From the NCBI GenBank assembly GCA_013139435.1, contig WTAW01000033.1, positions 1 through 10,969 on the forward strand: DNA of 10,969 bases, given 5' to 3'. The notes below the pieces were generated by a model. The model had not been told where the DNA came from. It did not search any database and saw nothing but the letters and a program-made list of their open reading frames with translations. This DNA is from Candidatus Aminicenantota bacterium. Lineage in GTDB: Bacteria; Acidobacteriota; Aminicenantia; Aminicenantales; Aminicenantaceae. Both the position numbers and the translations under genes were made by a program. This document shows positions 7,063 through 10,969 of the stretch, piece after piece; the first letter of the stretch is position 1, and every line of letters begins with the position of its first letter.

Positions 7063-9087
7063 TTATTCCTTCATGTACTTTTCAAACCAGGCCATGAGAT
7101 AAAGCTGCTGGAGCAAGCGGTGGGAAGACCGCCGCCACCCGTGAAATTCATCCGGCATGCGAACAAGAAGAGTATCTTTTTTCAGCATCTTCAGAGCGCG
7201 ATAGTATTCTTCGCTCTGGGACATCGGTGTCCGTAGGTCCGCTTCTCCGGTCATGACCATGGTGGGCGTTGTGACATTGGCCACATAGTGGAGAGGTGAG
7301 CGCACTGCGTAGATCATCGGATCCTCCCATGGATATTCCTCGAACTGTCTGTACCATCCGGATCCATCCGTCGTCCCCACAAAGGAGTGCCAGTTAATGA
7401 CAGGTCTCATGGAGACTGCGGCCGTGAAACGGTCTGTGTGACCGACCAGCCAAGCGGTAAGCACACCTCCCCCGCTGCCGCCACAGACAAACAGGTTGTC
7501 CTCATCGATGAAGCCCTTCTCAATCGCCGCATCCACACCGGCCAGCAAGTCATCACGGTCCTTCCCGGGATAGGAGAACTGGATCCCGTTCACAAAGTCC
7601 TGGCCATAGCCCGTACTCCCCCTTGGGTTCATGTACAGGACGGTATAACCTTCGGCAGCAAAGTTCTGCCAGGCCCAACTGAAGCGCACAGTATACATGG
7701 ACCAAGGCCCTCCATGGATCCACAGGAGCATAGGGTATTTTTTGTTGGGGTCGAATTCAGAGGGTTTAATGAGCCATCCCTGAAGGTCAAGGCCATCCGG
7801 AGATTTGAACCACATCTCCTCCACCTCTCCCAGTTTCACATTCGCCAGCACATCCTCGTTGACATCCACGAGTTTGTTAAACTGTCCAGGGTTCTTCATG
7901 TTGAATGTCACCAAGTATCCGGGCTCGTAGAACGTGGATAGAGTCGTCGCAACCTGGCCGTTTTGTGCCAATGACAGGTCAGACAGGTAATGGACGCCCT
8001 TCGTTATTCTCTTGATCGTTCCACCTTTCGCCACAAAGTAAATATTGGCCTCTCCCCTCTCCCGCATCAGATAGTATACTCCCGAGTTATCTTTGGCCCA
8101 TGTGATACTCGATGGGGAATTGGGAAGGTCCCCAGCCAGAAGTTTCTTCTGGTTCCCATGGATGTCCATGAGATAGATGCTCCCAAGATGGCTTGTGTAG
8201 TTCTTGTCATCATTGCCTGTGTAGGCGATCCATTGTCCATTAGGGGAAATTCTTGCACTCCTGTCAGGACCCTTCCGGTCTGTAAGTGTTTGTATTTCAA
8301 GCGCATCGAGGTCCACAGAGTAGATCTCACTGTCACCCCGCAGGTATTCCGCATCGGGTTTCCGGATTGCGCTGAAATAGATAAACTTACCATCTCGCGA
8401 CCATTGCGGGTCGTTGTGGGAGTAATCGCCGGATGTCACTTGCCGGGGCGTCCCTCCCAGCTGCGCATCGATGACAAATATATGGCTGTAACCCTTGGGC
8501 ACAGGGCCTTTTCCGTCTCTGGCCCAGCTCAATCTGTCCACAATAACGGCAGGTTTTGCCATCTTCGTTCCTTTGGGGAACTTTGGCAACTTCACCTCCA
8601 AGATGGGTTTTTTGTCGGGAATGAAGCAGGTAAATGCCAGCATCTTTCCGTCAGGAGACCAGACCAGGCTACTCGGAGCACGCTCGAGATGTGTCAGTTG
8701 AGCGACTTCCCGCGTGTCCAACCAGAGCACATGGATCTGGGTCGTTTCATCTCTATCTGAGAGGAAAGCGATCTTTTTCCCATCCGGTGACCAAACCGGA
8801 GAGGAATCGCTCCAATTTCCGTGTGTCAATTCCCTCACTCTGGTGCCGGCAATATCGACGATCCAGATGTTGCTCCGGCTCCGATCCTCCATCTTGTCCA
8901 CCCAGCCCCGTGTGAACAGGATCTGTGTGCCATCCGGAGAAATACGTGGACTCCTGATGGATTCCATCTCGAGAAATGTCTCCTTACAGAGCAATTTGTA
9001 ATTTTTCTCAGCGCCAAATACGACTCCTGCAACCACGCACCAGAGAGCCATACAAAGGATAATTGGCTTCCAAGTGATTTTTCTCAT
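7063..9087 (-). CDS. Secreted S9 family peptidase (prolyl oligopeptidase / acylaminoacyl-peptidase type)
   Basis: A 674-residue serine peptidase with a Sec signal peptide (about 1-26, hydrophobic core PIILCMALWCVVAGVVFG, likely cleaved near GA|EK). An N-terminal beta-propeller of TolB/PD40-type repeats follows (repeated SPDG motifs at 50-53, 100-103 and 144-147, plus WSRDG and SPNG). The C-terminal alpha/beta-hydrolase domain runs from about 425 onward. It shows the oxyanion-hole HGGP (458-461), nucleophile S538 in GGSGGG, D617 in TGEADLRTP and H649 in DEFHGW, so the catalytic triad is complete. It should cleave short peptides in the periplasm or outside the cell. ATG 9087 is chosen because GGAGG lies 5 bases upstream. 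The in-frame ATG at 9099 is part of that same ATGGAGG and has no site of its own. It is transcribed before the aldolase-like gene, in one unit. Confidence 0.93.
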   Translation of the reverse strand: MRKITWKPIILCMALWCVVAGVVFGAEKNYKLLCKETFLEMESIRSPRISPDGTQILFTRGWVDKMEDRSRSNIWIVDIAGTRVRELTHGNWSDSSPVWSPDGKKIAFLSDRDETTQIHVLWLDTREVAQLTHLERAPSSLVWSPDGKMLAFTCFIPDKKPILEVKLPKFPKGTKMAKPAVIVDRLSWARDGKGPVPKGYSHIFVIDAQLGGTPRQVTSGDYSHNDPQWSRDGKFIYFSAIRKPDAEYLRGDSEIYSVDLDALEIQTLTDRKGPDRSARISPNGQWIAYTGNDDKNYTSHLGSIYLMDIHGNQKKLLAGDLPNSPSSITWAKDNSGVYYLMRERGEANIYFVAKGGTIKRITKGVHYLSDLSLAQNGQVATTLSTFYEPGYLVTFNMKNPGQFNKLVDVNEDVLANVKLGEVEEMWFKSPDGLDLQGWLIKPSEFDPNKKYPMLLWIHGGPWSMYTVRFSWAWQNFAAEGYTVLYMNPRGSTGYGQDFVNGIQFSYPGKDRDDLLAGVDAAIEKGFIDEDNLFVCGGSGGGVLTAWLVGHTDRFTAAVSMRPVINWHSFVGTTDGSGWYRQFEEYPWEDPMIYAVRSPLHYVANVTTPTMVMTGEADLRTPMSQSEEYYRALKMLKKDTLLVRMPDEFHGWRRSSHRLLQQLYLMAWFEKYMKE

Positions 9088-9132
9088 ACTTACCTCCATT
9101 AAAATGGGATGTCACTCTTTACTCAACTCATC

Positions 9133-9284
9133 TATCCTGGACTATTCATAAAAAATGTCGATACTTAATATAACTTATATGATCTCTGTATATTACCTTG
9201 AGTTGGCTGATTATATCAATGATCATTACGTTCTCCATGTTGATTCTATTTATAATCGACATTTTTTATGAATAATTCAGGATA
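9133..9284. repeat. Palindromic repeat element C (30-bp inverted arms, 2 mismatches)
   Basis: The left arm (9133-9162) and the reverse complement of the right arm (9255-9284) agree at 28 of 30 positions. The inner 20 bases, TATTCATAAAAAATGTCGAT, are identical in both arms and to element A. The outer parts (TATCCTGGAC versus TATCCTGAAT) match each other but not A. The 92-base interior (9163-9254) is A/T-rich, includes a weak TAATATA/TATATTA hairpin (9166-9172 with 9189-9195), and shows no similarity to the interiors of A or B. It occupies most of the gap between the S9 peptidase start and the outer-membrane gene's end. No flanking duplication is visible here. Confidence 0.8.
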
Positions 9285-9333
9285 AAAGAGATTTGAGAAT
9301 ACGGAAATAAGTATGGAGGAATTCTAGTCCCTT

Positions 9334-9990
9334 TTAGAACCGCAAAGAAAGGCCAACCACAGCACTCAGGTTGTTGACATTTTTAGGGTCGGCAAAGATC
9401 ATCACGTACCGGACATCCAGCTTCAGCGCCAAACTGTCGCTCACAAAATAGTTCAATCCCGCGCCGAAATTGGCAACGGCATCGAGGGTTTTCTCCGGAG
9501 CTTCCAGAGTGATCTCAAAACCATAGTCTGACGTGTATGTGGCGTCCTCCGCCATGAGCTTGTCAAAGCCCCCTCCAACCACGATATAAGGTCTGAACTT
9601 TCCGTTCATAAACTGGTAGAGGAGATTCAGGGTCAATGAATAGTGCTTCGACGAATCGATCTCTACAGTATCTTGATCGGAAGGATCTTCAAGTGTCAGC
9701 ATCGAAGACAACACATAGCGCCAATCTAGCTCTAATCCCAGGTTTTCCGAGAAGAAATATGCTAGGGACACACCCAGAGCCGGGGGGGTATGGGCAGGAG
9801 TGACAGGAAAATCATTCCCACCAAGGACATAATCATCCTCCGATCCATACTCGAAGACATGATTGATCCCTCCAAAAACAGATAGCTGGAACTTTTGTGC
9901 GTGCGCAGTCCCGGTGAGAAGAGGAAGAGCAAACACGATGAATACTAAAACAGCCCAAGACTTTTTGTTCACGAATGTATTGAATGCCAT
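9334..9990 (-). CDS. Outer membrane beta-barrel protein (OmpA/Opa-like small porin fold)
   Basis: A 218-residue protein with a Sec signal peptide ending AHA|QK (about residue 31). Alternating hydrophobic and polar strands follow, such as KFQLSVFGGINHVFEY, PALGVSLAYFFSENLGLELDWRYVLSS, HYSLTLNLLYQF, RPYIVVGGGFD, AVANFGAGLNYFVSDSLALKLDVRYVMIF and LSAVVGLSLRF. The C-terminal phenylalanine is the classical outer-membrane assembly signal. The size suggests an 8-stranded barrel. The conserved GLNYFVSDSLALKLDVRY segment is typical of bacterial outer-membrane protein beta-barrel domains. ATG 9990 has GAGG 5 bases upstream. Its role (adhesion, structure, small channel) cannot be specified. Confidence 0.85.
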   Translation of the reverse strand: MAFNTFVNKKSWAVLVFIVFALPLLTGTAHAQKFQLSVFGGINHVFEYGSEDDYVLGGNDFPVTPAHTPPALGVSLAYFFSENLGLELDWRYVLSSMLTLEDPSDQDTVEIDSSKHYSLTLNLLYQFMNGKFRPYIVVGGGFDKLMAEDATYTSDYGFEITLEAPEKTLDAVANFGAGLNYFVSDSLALKLDVRYVMIFADPKNVNNLSAVVGLSLRF

Positions 9991-10006
9991 TGTAGCCTCT
10001 GTTTTT

Positions 10007-10012
10007 ATTATA
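10007..10012 (-). promoter_or_regulatory. -10 box of the outer membrane protein gene
   Basis: A perfect TATAAT on the minus strand lies 16 bases before the ATG at 9990. The nearest -35-like sequence, TTGACC, is only about 10 bases upstream, too close for normal sigma70 spacing. At 17-base spacing the hexamer is TTTCCT. Either the -35 is weak or an activator is used. The box lies in the 45-base gap after the NYN gene. Confidence 0.4.
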
Positions 10013-10035
10013 GCCTCCGAGGGGTCAAAAGGAAA

Positions 10036-10590
10036 TTACGATTTTCCGCTTTGAATAAGGTAGGTTGATGGTTCATTGGCCATGTCGATAAAATTGTCAG
10101 CAACTTCGACAAGTTTTTGTGAGCTGGATTTCCCGAAAGCCATAACCTCCACGTAGCAGCCCAAAGCGTGTTTGACGTGGTTGACGAGCGGCACAAAATC
10201 TCCGTCCCCGCTCACGAGAACGATGGCATCCAGCCTGGATGCAAGTTCGATCAAGTCCATAGCAATGCCGATGTCCCAGTCGCCTTTTTTGGCACCCCCG
10301 TAAAAGATCTGAAGGTCCTTGGCTTTGACTTCATATCCAAAATTTTTGAGTGCATCGAAAAAATTTACTTCGTCCTTGACATCGGCCTTGATCACATAGG
10401 CAATGGCGCGAATGAGGCTACGGCCTTTGATGGCTTCTTTGAGAAGGTTTTTGTAGTTCACCTTGGCCTTATGGATAAATTTCGCTGAATAATACAAATT
10501 TTGGACATCGACAAAGACGCCCACTCTCTGCTCTTTGTAAAGGCTCACATGGGGTTCTTCAGCTATGGATGTCTTCTTCCTCTTTCTCAT
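10036..10590 (-). CDS. NYN domain protein (LabA/DUF88 family, predicted PIN-like nuclease)
   Basis: A 184-residue cytoplasmic protein that is almost entirely a NYN/LabA domain, a PIN-like fold predicted to cut or process RNA. The acidic metal-binding residues are visible: D28 and N31 in VFVDVQNLYY, D104 and D106 in KKGDWDIGIAMDLIELA with D112, and D129 and D131 in LVSGDGDFVPLV. The first 20 residues are basic and probably disordered (MRKRKK). Its length is normal for the family. ATG 10590 is the only possible start; the best Shine-Dalgarno-like sequence (AAAGGA) is about 12 bases upstream, longer than usual. It stands alone, divergent from the racemase-like gene. The RNA target is unknown. 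Confidence 0.9.
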   Translation of the reverse strand: MRKRKKTSIAEEPHVSLYKEQRVGVFVDVQNLYYSAKFIHKAKVNYKNLLKEAIKGRSLIRAIAYVIKADVKDEVNFFDALKNFGYEVKAKDLQIFYGGAKKGDWDIGIAMDLIELASRLDAIVLVSGDGDFVPLVNHVKHALGCYVEVMAFGKSSSQKLVEVADNFIDMANEPSTYLIQSGKS

Positions 10591-10615
10591 AGGGTAACTT
10601 TTTCCTTTGCCAAAG

Positions 10616-10643
10616 CTTATCAGAGTAAAGAGGAAGATGTCAA
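10616..10643 (-). promoter_or_regulatory. Promoter of the NYN gene
   Basis: Minus-strand TTGACA (10643-10638) and GATAAG (10621-10616, 4/6) are separated by 16 bases. The start site would leave a leader of roughly 20 bases before ATG 10590. Confidence 0.55.
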
Positions 10644-10678
10644 AACATGTTTTTAAAAGGAGACACCTGTCTTTTCCG

Positions 10679-10707
10679 TTGACATCATGAATGTCCTATG
10701 CTATCTT
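10679..10707 (+). promoter_or_regulatory. Promoter of the racemase-like gene
   Basis: TTGACA (10679-10684) and TATCTT (10702-10707) are 17 bases apart, and TGC precedes the -10, giving an extended -10. It lies 36 bases from the -35 of the divergent NYN promoter. The predicted leader to ATG 10748 is about 30 bases. Confidence 0.55.
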
Positions 10708-10747
10708 CCACAGCCTGAAGATTTTAGACGGATTTTACAGGTCGAAT

Positions 10748-10969
10748 ATGCTAAGAAAAAACACGATCCAAACCTTATCACTGGTTGTGATCGGATTCCT
10801 CGTGTTCAGTTCCTGTACCGACCGGCAGACGTTTGCCAAAGAAGACAAGTTGGCAAATTTCTTCATCAAGAGGGAAGTGACGATCGCTGTGACAGACTCG
10901 GGACTAGGAGGCCTTTCCATCCTGGGTGATGCCGTCGAAAGGATGAAAAAGGAAAACGTCTTTCAAAAA
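10748..10969 (+). CDS. Lipoprotein-like Asp/Glu racemase family protein (partial, 3' end outside window)
   Basis: The first 74 residues are visible. A hydrophobic signal (IQTLSLVVIGFLVFSSC) ends at C23, which fits a lipoprotein signal peptide (FSSC, slightly off the usual lipobox). It is followed by a short linker and then EVTIAVTDSGLGGLSILGDAVERM (43-66). The TDSGLGGLS segment corresponds to the DSGVGGLSVL N-terminal motif of glutamate racemase MurI and the wider Asp/Glu racemase superfamily, where the Asp/Ser help the catalytic cysteine. The two catalytic cysteines would lie beyond the window. ATG 10748 has ACAGG 6 bases upstream. An exported, membrane-anchored member is unusual because MurI works in the cytoplasm, so the substrate may differ. 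Confidence 0.7.
   Translation, partial: MLRKNTIQTLSLVVIGFLVFSSCTDRQTFAKEDKLANFFIKREVTIAVTDSGLGGLSILGDAVERMKKENVFQK

Noticed and set aside
7990..8760. Plus-strand 256-codon ORF inside the S9 peptidase gene
   Set aside because: It is antisense to a confidently coded beta-propeller; long antisense frames arise from codon bias.
10031..10048. GGAAA/TTTCC hairpin with following T run after the NYN gene as a terminator
   Set aside because: The stem is only 5 A/T-rich base pairs and overlaps the stop codon; too weak to call.

Overview
The window looks like chromosomal DNA of a Gram-negative, moderate-GC bacterium. It encodes an outer-membrane beta-barrel protein, a twin-arginine signal, a probable lipoprotein, several Sec signal peptides and a secreted S9 peptidase with a TolB-like propeller. 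Together with a fused adenosylcobalamin mutase (IcmF), this would fit an anaerobic or microaerobic heterotroph such as the Acidobacteriota/Aminicenantes group. That placement is a guess from gene style, with no marker gene to support it. Almost everything is on the minus strand. The exceptions are a small ORF near the left end and a racemase-like gene that runs off the right end.

Left to right: the start of a DsbD-type periplasmic domain protein (1-333, minus, cut by the window edge); a palindromic repeat element A (410-558); a small plus-strand ORF (629-790); icmF (864-4139, minus), transcribed after a TetR-family repressor gene (4154-4804, minus), with a palindromic operator sitting on a TTGACA promoter; a flavoredoxin-like flavin reductase (4985-5560, minus); a 328-base gene-free but highly structured stretch (5561-5888) with repeat element B, a 9-bp cruciform and a predicted H-type pseudoknot; a Tat-exported threonine-aldolase-like PLP enzyme (5889-7055, minus) directly behind a secreted S9 peptidase (7063-9087, minus); repeat element C (9133-9284); an outer-membrane beta-barrel protein (9334-9990, minus); a NYN/LabA-type nuclease-domain protein (10036-10590, minus); and, divergently transcribed, the start of a lipoprotein-like Asp/Glu racemase family gene (10748 to the end, plus).

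Functional links: TetR and IcmF form a compact operon for acyl-CoA rearrangement (n-butyryl-CoA to isobutyryl-CoA), probably repressed by the TetR protein and released by an acyl-CoA or similar ligand. The S9 peptidase and the aldolase-like enzyme form a second unit. Both carry export signals, so they may act in sequence on peptides and amino acids outside the cytoplasm. The remaining genes look like single transcription units.

The least ordinary feature is a family of intergenic elements (A, B, C) with inverted arms sharing the core TATTCATAAAAAATGTCGAT. A and C are almost the same total length (149 and 152 bases), yet their roughly 90-base interiors are unrelated. The second is the compact pseudoknot-capable sequence placed just after the aldolase stop codon.
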